From: Poseidonibacter parvus
GTDB taxonomy: Bacteria; Campylobacterota; Campylobacteria; Campylobacterales; Arcobacteraceae
Direction of reading: 5' to 3'
Assembly (NCBI RefSeq): GCF_001956695.1
Contig: NZ_CP019070.1
Span: 1,054,001 to 1,118,000, forward strand
DNA: 64,000 nucleotides
Positions 35,745 to 45,293 of this stretch are shown piece by piece. Numbering within the stretch: position 1 is the first letter of the stretch; each line of letters opens with the position of its first letter. Below the pieces are notes generated by a model. It did no database searches. It had not been told where the DNA came from and was given only the letters and a program-made list of their open reading frames with translations. The position numbers and the translations under genes are program-made.

Positions 35745-36203
35745 CTACTTACTTTCCAAAGACTTTAAAGAAATTATAATTGACTCAGAAACTTCATCAC
35801 TTATCATTTCTTCATATTTTTTAATTTGATTAGGTATATTTTCATTACAAATATCTAGTGTAATTTGATTAAAAAACAGATTGTCATTTATCATATTCAA
35901 AGTGTCTTCAATATCCAACTCTTTATTTTTAACTGCATTAATATTTTCATTTGCAAAATATTGTAAAGCATCCATTGCAGCTTGTTTTTGTAATTCAATT
36001 TCAAATATATTATCTATATCTTCGTTTAACTCTTTTAACATCTCATAAATAGATCCAAGTGCGTATTCTAATTTTATATTAAAATCTAACTCTTTAGTAT
36101 TTGTAGTATTTACCAATATTCCAAGTGATACTTGATAATATGTATCATATTTAGCTAAATTATTTATTATTGCTAGTTTGTTAAAGTATTTGTTAATATC
36201 CAT
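35745..36203 (-). CDS. Hypothetical cytosolic protein, 152 aa
   Basis: A helical, acidic protein without signal peptide or known motif. The Asn/Glu/Lys-rich helices suggest a small helical bundle. Convergent with the preceding gene, ten bases apart. The start has GGAAG upstream. Function unknown. Confidence 0.7.
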   Translation of the reverse strand: MDINKYFNKLAIINNLAKYDTYYQVSLGILVNTTNTKELDFNIKLEYALGSIYEMLKELNEDIDNIFEIELQKQAAMDALQYFANENINAVKNKELDIEDTLNMINDNLFFNQITLDICNENIPNQIKKYEEMISDEVSESIIISLKSLESK

Positions 36204-36302
36204 TTTTCTTCCATTATTTTTTCAAATTATAGCAAATTAGTCTTGTATTAAATTCATAAAGATGTTAAGATACATTTCTTAATATTAAATAAAGGACAAA
36301 TC

Positions 36303-36887
36303 TTGGGTTTTATAACTAATAGTTTAAAGTCAATTGTAAAAAGTTTTACAAAACTTTCAAGACCAGTTTTTAATTTTCAAGATAATACTTTAAAGTTTAA
36401 AATAAACTCAGATCAATTCTATACGTATACTTTAGAAGATTTTGATACTAAAACTAGGCATGACCCATATACTATCCAAGCATATACATTAAAATCTCAA
36501 AACATATTTATTGAATATATACAAACTGACATAGATGTGCAATGGAATGCCCTTCCTAGTTCTTTATATATAGATTTAGTTAAAAAAAAGCTAAACTTAA
36601 AATCTATGAAGGTTTTAGAAAAATATGATTTTAATAATTACGAATTTATCACTTTTAAACTTGATGAGCATTATATATTAAATTTTATTTATATTTTTGA
36701 AACAAATAAAGATGTATTTATCTTAGATATAAACTCAAAACTATATACAAATTTATTAAAAAACTTTAAAAAAGATTATACTTATACTCATGAAAGAAAC
36801 GCAGAAGATACTGTAGATTTTAATTTTTCAATCACAAGAGAAAATAATCTTAACAACTATTTCTCTTATGAAGGCTCAGGAAATTAG
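36303..36887 (+). CDS. Hypothetical protein, 194 aa
   Basis: TTG start after AAAGGA. A soluble protein with alternating aromatic and charged beta-type sequence (FYTYTLEDFD, FIYIFETNKDVFILDIN). No signal peptide, membrane span or known family. Its end overlaps the convergent DUF4197 gene by 4 bp. Confidence 0.65.
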   Translation: MGFITNSLKSIVKSFTKLSRPVFNFQDNTLKFKINSDQFYTYTLEDFDTKTRHDPYTIQAYTLKSQNIFIEYIQTDIDVQWNALPSSLYIDLVKKKLNLKSMKVLEKYDFNNYEFITFKLDEHYILNFIYIFETNKDVFILDINSKLYTNLLKNFKKDYTYTHERNAEDTVDFNFSITRENNLNNYFSYEGSGN

Positions 36888-37705
36888 TTTCCAAACACTT
36901 GTTTTAAAAGTGATGTAGTTTGAGCAACTGGGTTAGTTCTAATTTGGGCTTCTTTTTGTGCAATCATAGTAAATAAACCATTAATTGCTTTATCTGTTAC
37001 ATAATCATCAATTGATTGATCTGAACTTCCAGGTAAATATGAATCTACACCAAAACTTTTAGCCATATCCATCACACCAGTACTTTCAACCATACCTTTT
37101 GCATTTTCTTTATAAAAATTGTTTGCCATATCATAGTAAGATGCTACTTGATTTTCTTTCATTGTTTCTTTAATAATTGGTGCAATCATTTCTTTTAATG
37201 AAGCTGTTGTATTTGTTTTAAAATATTCTGTTGCAGCATTATTACTTCCTGCTAAAATATTTTTTGCATCATCTACTGACATTTTTTCAATTGCATTTGC
37301 AAATATACTTGCAGTTTTTGGTGCGGCTGTTGTTGCTGCTTTATTCATTGAGTTGATTAAATTATCTGCCATTTTATCTCCTCCTGCACTTCTTAAAAGA
37401 GTTTCAACTTTTGCTAAATTTTCAGGTAAAGGAATTTTTACTAATGAATTATTTAAATATCCATTATCTTTACTTAAATTCTCTACTGCATATGTAACAC
37501 CAGTTTTCAAAGCTTGTTTTAAACCACTTGTAACAGTTGAGTTATCCAGATTTGAGTTTACTGTATTTGTACTAGATTTTGAATCTGCTGTTTTCGTTTC
37601 ATTTGTAACATTATCAATTACACCTTTTGCGATACTTCCTAAGTCAAAGGCATAACTTAGACTTGAAGTTAAAATTAAAGATGCAATAATTGTACTTTTT
37701 TTCAT
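36884..37705 (-). CDS. DUF4197 domain exported protein, 273 aa
   Basis: Signal peptide (MKKSTIIASLILTSSLSYAF), a low-complexity Thr/Ser linker, then the DUF4197 domain from about residue 60 (LKQALKTGVTYAVENLSKDNGYL... and KIPLPENLAKVETLLRSAGGDKMAD). The family is periplasmic and uncharacterised. Monocistronic; AGGAT precedes the ATG. Confidence 0.85.
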   Translation of the reverse strand: MKKSTIIASLILTSSLSYAFDLGSIAKGVIDNVTNETKTADSKSSTNTVNSNLDNSTVTSGLKQALKTGVTYAVENLSKDNGYLNNSLVKIPLPENLAKVETLLRSAGGDKMADNLINSMNKAATTAAPKTASIFANAIEKMSVDDAKNILAGSNNAATEYFKTNTTASLKEMIAPIIKETMKENQVASYYDMANNFYKENAKGMVESTGVMDMAKSFGVDSYLPGSSDQSIDDYVTDKAINGLFTMIAQKEAQIRTNPVAQTTSLLKQVFGN

Positions 37706-37780
37706 TAAATATCCTATTTATATTTTTGTTTTATTTTAACATTATATAATGTAATAATTGTGAAAAGGATAATAAATATA

Positions 37781-38215
37781 ATGATTAATGAAATTTCTGA
37801 ATATTTACATAGTTTTAAAAATAAAGTTATGGAAGCAGAACAAATATTACAAGAGTGTGAAATAAAAATATCTACATATGCTCAAAAATTAGAAAAACAA
37901 TCTTTAAAAAAAGAGTTTGAAGAAAACTTTTATACAATTTTAGGATATACATATAGATTAGAAGATAATAAACAAAGACTTTTTTACACTTTTCAAGAAG
38001 CCGTTTATGCAATTGATTTAGATAAATTGATGAGAAATGATGACTCTTTAAAATTAAATAGTATTGTTTATATTTTAGTTCTTGATTCAATTATTAAAGA
38101 GTATAAAACAAAAATGGTAAATGAAGAAGAAAAACAAAAAGCACTAGACACATATAAAATAGTTCAAGATAGACAAGCAAAAGAAAATTCAAAATATCAT
38201 ATGTATCAAAACTAG
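37781..38215 (+). CDS. Hypothetical protein, 144 aa
   Basis: A helical, Lys/Glu-rich cytosolic protein, probably coiled coil in the first 60 residues. ATG 37781 follows AAAGGAT; a GTG at 37760 overlaps that signal and is less likely. It sits 8 bp before a flavin-binding protein gene, so the two form an operon. No family recognised. Confidence 0.7.
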   Translation: MINEISEYLHSFKNKVMEAEQILQECEIKISTYAQKLEKQSLKKEFEENFYTILGYTYRLEDNKQRLFYTFQEAVYAIDLDKLMRNDDSLKLNSIVYILVLDSIIKEYKTKMVNEEEKQKALDTYKIVQDRQAKENSKYHMYQN

Positions 38216-38223
38216 GAGATAAG

Positions 38224-38769
38224 ATGGCAAAATTCACTGAAAAATTAAGTTCTAAAGAGATTGATTTTATAAATGAGCAAAAAATGTTTTTTGTATCAAC
38301 TGCTCCTAAAAATGGGAAAATAAATATTTCTCCCAAAGGCTTAGATAATACTTTTAAAATTTTAAATGAAGATACCATTTTATGGTTAAACTATTTTGGA
38401 AGTGGAAATGAAACAGCAGCACATTTATTAGAAGATAATAGAATGACTATTATGTTTTGCGCTTTACAAGGTGATGCAAATATTTTAAGATTATATTGTG
38501 AAGCTAAATGCATTCAAGAAAAAGATGATGATTGGAGTGAATATATAAATCACTTTCCAATTTCAAGAGCAGCTAGACAAGTATTTGAAGTAAAAATAAA
38601 AAGTGTAAATAACTCTTGTGGAATGGGTGTTCCTCTATATGATTTTGTTGGACAAAGAGATGAGCTAAATGATTTTTATGATAACTCTACAAAAGAAGAA
38701 CACCTTGCATATATGAGAAGAAAAAACTTAATTAGTTTTGATGGAAAAGATACTAAACTATTTGATTAG
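38224..38769 (+). CDS. Pyridoxamine 5'-phosphate oxidase family (split-barrel flavin) protein, 181 aa
   Basis: The split-barrel FMN-binding fold is shown by FFVSTAPKNGKINISPKG (about 22-39) and ILWLNYFGSGNETAAHLLEDNRMTIMF (about 56-82). This subgroup is not PdxH; members bind FMN or F420 and have unknown substrates. AGGAG precedes the ATG. The 3' end overlaps the convergent LOG gene by 12 bp. Confidence 0.85.
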   Translation: MAKFTEKLSSKEIDFINEQKMFFVSTAPKNGKINISPKGLDNTFKILNEDTILWLNYFGSGNETAAHLLEDNRMTIMFCALQGDANILRLYCEAKCIQEKDDDWSEYINHFPISRAARQVFEVKIKSVNNSCGMGVPLYDFVGQRDELNDFYDNSTKEEHLAYMRRKNLISFDGKDTKLFD

Positions 38770-39381
38770 TTTTAGTATCTGTTTTTCTATTAATTTTATA
38801 TCATCTGTTAAAGTCATAATTTCTAAATCTTCTTTTTGAATCATATTATTTGCACATAATGATTTTTCAAAGAATTTAATTAAATATTTCCAGTAATCAT
38901 AACCAACTAAATATATTTTTAATCTATTTAATTTTCCTGTTTGAACTAGTGTTAATACTTCAAATAATTCGTCTAAAGTACCAAAACCTCCAGGAAATAC
39001 GACTATTGCTTTTGAATATTTAACTAACATATATTTTCTAGAAAAAAAGTAATTAAAAGTCATACTTCTTGTTGTATAAGGATTTGGAGTTTGTTCTTTT
39101 GGAAGAGTGATATTTAAACCAATAGATTCAATATTTTTGATTTTAAAAGCACCTTTATTTGCCGCACCCATTATTCCAGAACCACCACCAGTTATGATAT
39201 TTATATCATTTTTAGCTAATTTTTTTGAAAGTTTTTGTGCTAATTTTGCATAAATATCCACATCTTTTGTTCTAGCACTCCCAAAAATAGTAACATTGTT
39301 TTTTAAATCTTTTAATATCTTTTCTGCATCTTTAAAATCTTTTAGTATTTTTTTATTATCAAGAATTTGATCTTTTTTCAT
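38758..39381 (-). CDS. LOG family protein (TIGR00730), 207 aa
   Basis: Rossmann-fold phosphoribohydrolase family often misnamed lysine decarboxylase. Motifs: TGGGSGIMGAANKGA (about 64) and PGGFGTLDELFE (about 130), which together form the nucleotide 5'-monophosphate site. Plant-type LOG enzymes release cytokinin bases; bacterial members probably act in nucleotide turnover. AAGGA precedes the ATG. Confidence 0.88.
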   Translation of the reverse strand: MKKDQILDNKKILKDFKDAEKILKDLKNNVTIFGSARTKDVDIYAKLAQKLSKKLAKNDINIITGGGSGIMGAANKGAFKIKNIESIGLNITLPKEQTPNPYTTRSMTFNYFFSRKYMLVKYSKAIVVFPGGFGTLDELFEVLTLVQTGKLNRLKIYLVGYDYWKYLIKFFEKSLCANNMIQKEDLEIMTLTDDIKLIEKQILKLIK

Positions 39382-39424
39382 TTTTATTCCTTATTAATAT
39401 TATTATATAATCAAATTGATAAAA

Positions 39425-39440
39425 CTCACTTATATCTCAC
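39425..39440 (+). promoter_or_regulatory. CTCAC direct repeats upstream of the sensor kinase gene
   Basis: Two CTCAC boxes start 11 bp apart (39425 and 39436), preceded by AAAA. The same arrangement occurs before dctP. Direct repeats with one-turn spacing are typical of OmpR-family regulator sites, so autoregulation is proposed. Confidence 0.55.
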
Positions 39441-39476
39441 TATAATTTATTAAAATATAAAAAAAGGATATTACTC

Positions 39477-40997
39477 TTGTTTAATGAAAAAAATATTCCA
39501 AGGCTTATTATTTTAAGTCCAATTATGACAGTAGTACTAATTGCTTTCTTTACTATTTATTTTTTTATCAAAACTCAAAATGATTATTTTAAAGAAGAGA
39601 GTATTAGATTTGAGAAACAGTATATCTTAAAACAAAAAAATGTACTACGAAGAGAAGTATCAAGTATTATAAACTATATAAACTTTCAAGACAATCATAA
39701 TACAAAGCTAAGTAAAGAAGAATTAAAAGATCAAATTCTAAGATATACAGAAAGTATAAGTTATGATAAAAATGGTTATATTTGGGTTCATGATACAGAG
39801 TATAATTTAAAAGCACATCCCTATAGACAAAACAGTTTAAACGAGAATGATAAATATTTAAAAGATGCTGTTGGAACATATATGATTAGAAAACAAGTTG
39901 ATAATGCGTTAAAGAATAAAGAGGGTGCTTTTATTGAATATTATTGGATGAAACCAAATGAAGAAAAACCTTTTAAAAAATTAGGTTTTGTAAAACTTTA
40001 TGAAAAATATAATTGGGTTATTAGTGCTGGATTATATACTGATGATATTCAAAAAACGATTTTAGAAAATAAAAAACTATTAGAAAAAAGAATTGACAAA
40101 TATATTAGATTAGTTGTTATTATCTCTTTTTTTGTTGTTTTCTTTATAGGTCTAATTTCTTTTATTATGTCAAAAAAAATTACTGAAGTTATTCAACGTT
40201 ATCAAGAAAATGTTGTTAGAAAAGAACTACTATTAGAAGACTTAAATAAAAACTTAGAAAAGAAAGTTCAAGTAGCAATTGTTGAAGCTCAAAAAAAAGA
40301 TAGAGCAATGCTTCATCAATCAAGACTTGCAAGAATGGGAACTATGCTTTCTATGATTGCTCATCAATGGAGACAACCTCTTAGTGAAGTTTCTGGAATT
40401 TTAATGGAGTTAGAAACTGCAAATAAATTTAAAAAAGTTGATGATAAGATGATAAATGAAGTAGTTGCTGATTCAAATAAACTTATACAATTTATGTCTT
40501 ATACAATTGATGACTTTAGGAACTTTTTCAAACCAGATAAAAAGAAAGTTGATTTTTATATTGAAGATTCATGTATGGAAGCAATATCTTTAATTAGTGC
40601 ATCTATTAAAAATTACAATATAAAGCTTCAATATAATATAAAGATGAATTATGAAATATATGGTTATAAAAGAGAGTTTGCTCAAGTTTTATTAAATTTA
40701 ATGTCAAATGCAAAAGATATCTTGAATCAAAGAGAAATTAAAAATCCGCAAATAAACTTGGAAGTAGATTTTAAAGATGGCTATGCATTTGTTAGTGTTA
40801 AAGATAATGCTGGTGGGGTGGAAGAAGAATATTTAGATTTGATTTTTGAACCATATTTTACTACAAAAAGTAGTGCAAAAGGAACTGGTCTTGGACTTTA
40901 TATGTCAAAAATGATTATTGAAAAAAATATGGATGGCGAATTAAGTGTAAAAAATGACGAAGACGGTGCAATTTTCACAATAAAAATAAAGGCATAA
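39477..40997 (+). CDS. Sensor histidine kinase with sCache domain, 506 aa
   Basis: Two transmembrane helices (about 10-32 and 208-230) flank a periplasmic sCache domain (GYIWVHDTEYNLKAHPY..., NWVISAGLY) that binds small ligands. Then follow a coiled coil, HisKA box with phosphoacceptor in AHQWRQPLS (about 297), and HATPase motifs NLMSNAKD, DNAGGV and GTGLGLYMSK. TTG start after AAGGA. The response regulator gene follows after one base. Downstream transporter genes suggest the ligand is a carboxylate or 5-oxoproline. Confidence 0.92.
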   Translation: MFNEKNIPRLIILSPIMTVVLIAFFTIYFFIKTQNDYFKEESIRFEKQYILKQKNVLRREVSSIINYINFQDNHNTKLSKEELKDQILRYTESISYDKNGYIWVHDTEYNLKAHPYRQNSLNENDKYLKDAVGTYMIRKQVDNALKNKEGAFIEYYWMKPNEEKPFKKLGFVKLYEKYNWVISAGLYTDDIQKTILENKKLLEKRIDKYIRLVVIISFFVVFFIGLISFIMSKKITEVIQRYQENVVRKELLLEDLNKNLEKKVQVAIVEAQKKDRAMLHQSRLARMGTMLSMIAHQWRQPLSEVSGILMELETANKFKKVDDKMINEVVADSNKLIQFMSYTIDDFRNFFKPDKKKVDFYIEDSCMEAISLISASIKNYNIKLQYNIKMNYEIYGYKREFAQVLLNLMSNAKDILNQREIKNPQINLEVDFKDGYAFVSVKDNAGGVEEEYLDLIFEPYFTTKSSAKGTGLGLYMSKMIIEKNMDGELSVKNDEDGAIFTIKIKA

Positions 40998-40998
40998 A

Positions 40999-41679
40999 AT
41001 GGAAGATATACTAAATCAATTAAAAAACTATACTGTTCTTTGTGTTGAAGATGAAGATGGAATTAGAAAAAGATTAGTAAATACTTTAAAATACTATTTC
41101 TCAGAAGTATATGAAGCTTCTAATGGAGAAGAAGGTTATTATTTATATTACGATAAAAGACCTAACCTTATTATATCTGATATAGAAATGCCAGAAAAAA
41201 ATGGTATTGAAATGGCTGAAGAAATAAGAAAAGATGATTTAACAACAACAATAATTATGTTGACAGCTTATTCAAATGAAGAATATCTCTTAAATTTAAT
41301 TAATCTAAATATTAATCACTATATTTTAAAACCTATTGTGTCAGAAAATCTATTAAATGGGATTATTAAAGCTTTAGGAAATAAGTTAGAAAAGAAAATT
41401 GTATTTGCAGAAAGACTTTATTTTGATACACAAAAAAGAGAACTTTTTTATAAAGATGAACTTATACCTTTAAGAAAGAGAGAAAAAGATTTTCTATTAT
41501 TACTTAATGAAAATAAAGATAAAGTCCTAGTATATTCTACTATTGAAGAATATATATGGAAAGATAAAATAATGAGTACAAGTGCATTAAAAACATTTAT
41601 AAAAGAATTAAGACAAAGATTACCTCTTGATTTAATCATTAATGTTCATCAAGAAGGCTACAAATTAAAAAACTTATAA
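40999..41679 (+). CDS. OmpR-family response regulator, 226 aa
   Basis: Receiver domain (about 10-125) with acidic pocket EDE, phosphoacceptor Asp in IISDIEMP (about 57), TAYS and YILKP. The C-terminal winged helix (about 145-226) contains LRKREKDFLLLL and STSALKTFIKELRQRL. Forms a pair with the preceding kinase. Likely binds the CTCAC repeats upstream of both this operon and dctP. Confidence 0.92.
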   Translation: MEDILNQLKNYTVLCVEDEDGIRKRLVNTLKYYFSEVYEASNGEEGYYLYYDKRPNLIISDIEMPEKNGIEMAEEIRKDDLTTTIIMLTAYSNEEYLLNLINLNINHYILKPIVSENLLNGIIKALGNKLEKKIVFAERLYFDTQKRELFYKDELIPLRKREKDFLLLLNENKDKVLVYSTIEEYIWKDKIMSTSALKTFIKELRQRLPLDLIINVHQEGYKLKNL

Positions 41680-41693
41680 AGTATTAATAAAAA

Positions 41694-41709
41694 CTCACCT
41701 TTAACTCAC
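41694..41709 (+). promoter_or_regulatory. CTCAC direct repeats upstream of dctP
   Basis: CTCAC at 41694 and 41705, again 11 bp apart and preceded by AAA, matching the repeats before the kinase gene. They lie about 50 bp before the dctP start, which fits activation by the response regulator. Confidence 0.55.
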
Positions 41710-41752
41710 TTGAAATTCCTACAATAACTTATCTAAAAATTAAGGAATTACA

Positions 41753-42709
41753 ATGTTAAAAAAATGTTTACTTCTAGCGTCTCTTTCAAGTTTAGTATTT
41801 GCAGGAAATGTTAAAATGGATTTAAATGCGAGACAAGGTTCAAATAACTTTCATACGCAAGGTGTTGAAAAATTTGCTTCTTTAGTAAAAGATTATACTA
41901 AAGGTAGTGTAAATATTACAATACATCCTGGTTCTTCACTTGTAAAAGGGAATCCTTTAAAAGCTGTAAAAGATGGTACTGTTGCAATGGCTGATATGTT
42001 TATACCTTTTACAGCAGGAGGAGGTAAAGTATTTGGAATTTCTGCTTTACCTTTTATTGCACAATCTTATGAAGATGCATATAAACTTTATCAAATCTCA
42101 AAACCAGCTTATGACAAAGTTGCTAAGAAATGGAATCAAAAACTACTTTATAGTGTAACTTGGCCACCATCAGGATTTTATGGAGATAAAAAACTTGAAG
42201 CTTTATCTGATTTAAAAAATTTCAAAACTAGAACTTATGATAAAAACTCTGCAAACTTTGCAAATGGTGCAGGTGGAAATGCTGTTGCCTTACCTTGGGG
42301 TGAAGTTTACTCAGCACTTAGAACAGGTATGGTTAACTCTGTAATTACATCTTCATCATCTGGAAAAGATGGTAAATTTTGGGAAGTATTAACAGATTTT
42401 ACAAAAATTAGCTATGCATATCCTTTACAAGCAGTTACTATTAATCTTGACTACTGGAATTCTTTAGATGCATCTCAAAAAGAAGCAATGTTAAAAGCAG
42501 CAAGTGAAATTGAAAAAGAACAATGGGAAGTTGTACGAGTTGAAGATAAAAATGCACTGGATACAATGGCTAAAAATGGCATGAAAATATCAGAAGCTAG
42601 TGATGCATTAAAAGCTGAGTTATCTAAAGTTGCAGATAAAATGCTTGAAGAATACTTATCTGATGCTAAATCTGATACTAAAAAAATCTTTGAAGAATAT
42701 AGAAAGTAA
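41753..42709 (+). CDS. dctP: TRAP transporter substrate-binding protein (DctP family), 318 aa
   Basis: Signal peptide (MLKKCLLLASLSSLVFAG) and a DctP fold: RQGSNNFHTQGVEKFA near the N-terminus, the Arg-containing KTRTYD segment that binds the carboxylate, and PWGEVYSALRTGMVNSV. Captures an organic acid in the periplasm for the DctQM permease. AAGGA precedes the ATG. The downstream PxpABC genes point to 5-oxoproline as substrate, by inference. Confidence 0.92.
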   Translation: MLKKCLLLASLSSLVFAGNVKMDLNARQGSNNFHTQGVEKFASLVKDYTKGSVNITIHPGSSLVKGNPLKAVKDGTVAMADMFIPFTAGGGKVFGISALPFIAQSYEDAYKLYQISKPAYDKVAKKWNQKLLYSVTWPPSGFYGDKKLEALSDLKNFKTRTYDKNSANFANGAGGNAVALPWGEVYSALRTGMVNSVITSSSSGKDGKFWEVLTDFTKISYAYPLQAVTINLDYWNSLDASQKEAMLKAASEIEKEQWEVVRVEDKNALDTMAKNGMKISEASDALKAELSKVADKMLEEYLSDAKSDTKKIFEEYRK

Positions 42710-42712
42710 GTT

Positions 42713-43198
42713 ATGAAAGCTTTTTATAATTTTGCAAATAAGCTCTCTTTATGGGGGGCTTATCTTTCATCAGTTCTATTGATTTCTCTAGTATTGTTGA
42801 TTTTAACTGAGATATTTATCCGATATTTCTTTGATATGTCCACATTAATAGCAGATGAATATAGCGGATATTTATATCTGTCATCAATTTTTTTAGGTTT
42901 AGCTTATACTTTTAAAGAAGGTGCGCATATTAGAATTAATATTTTGACTTCAAGAATGAGTAAAAAATCTAATAGATTTATTGATATTTTTGCAGGAATG
43001 ATTACAATTATTGTTTTATTTTTTGCATTGTATAGAAGTGTTTTATACACTTTTGATTCGTATGAGATGGAAATGCTTTCTGAAGCTGTATCTGAAACAC
43101 CGATCTATTTAACACAATTAGTTATGCCTTTAGGTATTTCATTATTTATTTTAAGTGTTATAGTTTTTGTTATACAAGGATTAAAAAATGATATCTGA
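42713..43198 (+). CDS. dctQ: TRAP transporter small permease DctQ
   Basis: A 161-aa protein with four transmembrane helices and the conserved-type segment ADEYSGYLYLSSIFLGLAYTFKEGAHIRI. Small membrane subunit of the sodium-driven TRAP carrier. Three-base gap after dctP, 11-bp overlap with dctM. Confidence 0.92.
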   Translation: MKAFYNFANKLSLWGAYLSSVLLISLVLLILTEIFIRYFFDMSTLIADEYSGYLYLSSIFLGLAYTFKEGAHIRINILTSRMSKKSNRFIDIFAGMITIIVLFFALYRSVLYTFDSYEMEMLSEAVSETPIYLTQLVMPLGISLFILSVIVFVIQGLKNDI

Positions 43199-44525
43199 TC
43201 CACTAATTTTATCAATTGTTATTGTAATTATAATGTTTACATTTTTATTATCTTCAATTTGGATTGGTGTTTCTTTAATTCTAACGGGAATTATTGCAAT
43301 GTTGATATTTGAACATAATCTTCCTCCAACTCTTTCAATATTTGATAAAATTGGAGACTTATTAGCTTCATCTATGTATGATTCATTAAATTCATGGTCG
43401 CTTGCAGCTTTACCTATTTTTATTCTCATGGGTGAAATATTGTATAAGTCATCAATTTCTACAAGACTTTTAAATGGTTTAACACCATGGCTTAGTTTTA
43501 TTCCTGGAAAATTACTTCATGTAAATGTAGTAGCATGTTCTTTATTTGCAGCAATTTCTGGTTCAAGTTCAGCAACGACTGCAACTGTTGGAAAGATTAC
43601 ACTTGATGAGCTTCAAAAAAGAGGTTATTCAAAATCTTTAGCATTAGGTTCTCTTGCTGGAAGTGGTACTTTAGGGTTTTTAATTCCTCCATCACTTATT
43701 ATGATTATTTATGGAGTATTATCAAATGTATCAATAGGTAAGCTATTTATGGCAGGTTTACTTCCAGGACTTTTACTTGCAACTTTGTACTCTATTTATA
43801 TAATGATTGCATCAAGGGTTGATAGTAGTGTAGTTCCAGTTGAAGAAAACAAATATACTATTAATGATTATTTATACTCATTAAAAGACTTATTCCCTGT
43901 TTTTACTTTGATTATTGTCGTATTAGGTTCAATTTATGGTGGACTAGCAACTCCAACTGAAGCAGCTTCTTTAGGAGTATTAGGTGCAGTTATTCTTGCT
44001 ACTTATTTTAAAAGTATATCTATTGATATACTAAAAAATGCTTTATTGAATACTATAAAAACTTCAGTGATGATTAGTTTTATTATTGTTGGAGCTGGTT
44101 TTTTATCACATGTTGTAGGTTTCTTAGGAATAGCAAGAGCTATTAGTGAGTTTATTGGAGCAATGGGACTGTCACCATTTATGTTAATTGTAATTATTGG
44201 AATAATGTATGTCTTTTTAGGAATGATTTTAGATGGTATTTCAATTGTAGTTATGACCCTACCTATTGTATTACCAATTATATTATTTGCAGGATTTGAT
44301 CCTTTATGGTTTGGTATTTTTTTAGTATTTATGGTTGAGTTATCTCAAATCACACCACCTGTTGGATTCTCCTTGTTTATCATACAAAGTATAAGTGGAG
44401 AGAAAATCGAATATATATTAAAAGCAACATTACCGTTCTTTTTACTAATGATAGTTGCTGTTGTTTTAATTACAGTTTTCCCTGAAATTGTACATTTCTT
44501 GCCTCAATATATGACGGCAAAATAG
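43188..44525 (+). CDS. dctM: TRAP transporter large permease DctM
   Basis: A 445-aa protein with about twelve hydrophobic segments. Motifs ISGSSSATTATVGKITLDELQKRGY and GTLGFLIPPSLIMIIYG are typical of DctM; the second half repeats the pattern (GMILDGISIVVMTLPIVLPI, ITPPVGFSLFI). It forms the transport path. It is followed after 30 bp by pxpA. Confidence 0.94.
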   Translation: MISDPLILSIVIVIIMFTFLLSSIWIGVSLILTGIIAMLIFEHNLPPTLSIFDKIGDLLASSMYDSLNSWSLAALPIFILMGEILYKSSISTRLLNGLTPWLSFIPGKLLHVNVVACSLFAAISGSSSATTATVGKITLDELQKRGYSKSLALGSLAGSGTLGFLIPPSLIMIIYGVLSNVSIGKLFMAGLLPGLLLATLYSIYIMIASRVDSSVVPVEENKYTINDYLYSLKDLFPVFTLIIVVLGSIYGGLATPTEAASLGVLGAVILATYFKSISIDILKNALLNTIKTSVMISFIIVGAGFLSHVVGFLGIARAISEFIGAMGLSPFMLIVIIGIMYVFLGMILDGISIVVMTLPIVLPIILFAGFDPLWFGIFLVFMVELSQITPPVGFSLFIIQSISGEKIEYILKATLPFFLLMIVAVVLITVFPEIVHFLPQYMTAK

Positions 44526-44555
44526 AATAAAATATAAAATAAGTAAGGATTAATA

Positions 44556-45293
44556 ATGAGTATAAAATTAAATTGTGATATGGGTGAAAGTTTTGGACTT
44601 TACAAAATTGGACTAGATGAAGAAATTATGCCCTATATAAATATGGCAAACTTAGCGTGTGGTTTTCATGCAGGTGATAGTGTTACAATGAATAAATCTG
44701 TGCAATTAGCTAAAAAAAATAATGTTGAAATTGGTGCTCATCCTGGGTACCAAGATTTAGTTGGTTTTGGTAGAAGAAGTATTGCTTGTACCCAAGAAGA
44801 AATTATATCAATGCTTGTATATCAAGTAGGTGCGCTAGAAGCTTTTTGTAAAATGTATGATACAAAAGTTACATATGTAAAACCTCATGGTGCACTATAT
44901 CAAGACATGATGAAAGATGATGCTGTATTTATGGCAATTGTAAAAGCAATATCATCTTATAATACTAACTTAAAATTAATGATATTATCAAGTCCAAGAA
45001 ATCATGAATATGCAAAAATGGCAAAAGAATATAATATTGAATTATTATTTGAAGTGTTTGCAGATAGGAACTATAATGACAATGGAAGTCTTGTTTCAAG
45101 AGCTTTAGATAATGCTATAATTAAAGATGAAGCAGATGTAATTAGTAGAATTAAAAGTCTAAAGGAAAAAGGTACTCTTCTTAGTATCTCAGGTAAAGAA
45201 CTATCTTTACAAACGGATGTACTTTGTGTTCATGGAGATACTAATAATGCATTAGAATTCATTCAAATACTTAGAAAGGAAATATCTGCATGA
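44556..45293 (+). CDS. pxpA: 5-oxoprolinase subunit PxpA (LamB/YcsF family)
   Basis: A 245-aa metal-dependent hydrolase-like subunit with signature LNCDMGESFG (residues 4-13), ANLACGFHAGD, GAHPGYQDLVGFGRR, KPHGALYQDM and EVFADRNYNDNGSLVSR. With PxpB and PxpC it hydrolyses 5-oxoproline to glutamate using ATP. AAGGA precedes the ATG. It overlaps pxpB by 4 bp. Confidence 0.95.
   Translation: MSIKLNCDMGESFGLYKIGLDEEIMPYINMANLACGFHAGDSVTMNKSVQLAKKNNVEIGAHPGYQDLVGFGRRSIACTQEEIISMLVYQVGALEAFCKMYDTKVTYVKPHGALYQDMMKDDAVFMAIVKAISSYNTNLKLMILSSPRNHEYAKMAKEYNIELLFEVFADRNYNDNGSLVSRALDNAIIKDEADVISRIKSLKEKGTLLSISGKELSLQTDVLCVHGDTNNALEFIQILRKEISA

Noticed and set aside
35745-36203. Small helical gene as an antitoxin or immunity protein
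   Set aside because: No toxin partner is adjacent and the neighbours are core-type genes.
38752-38778. Hairpin in the convergent overlap of the flavin protein and LOG genes
   Set aside because: The stem has a bulge and lies in coding sequence of both genes, so it could be chance.
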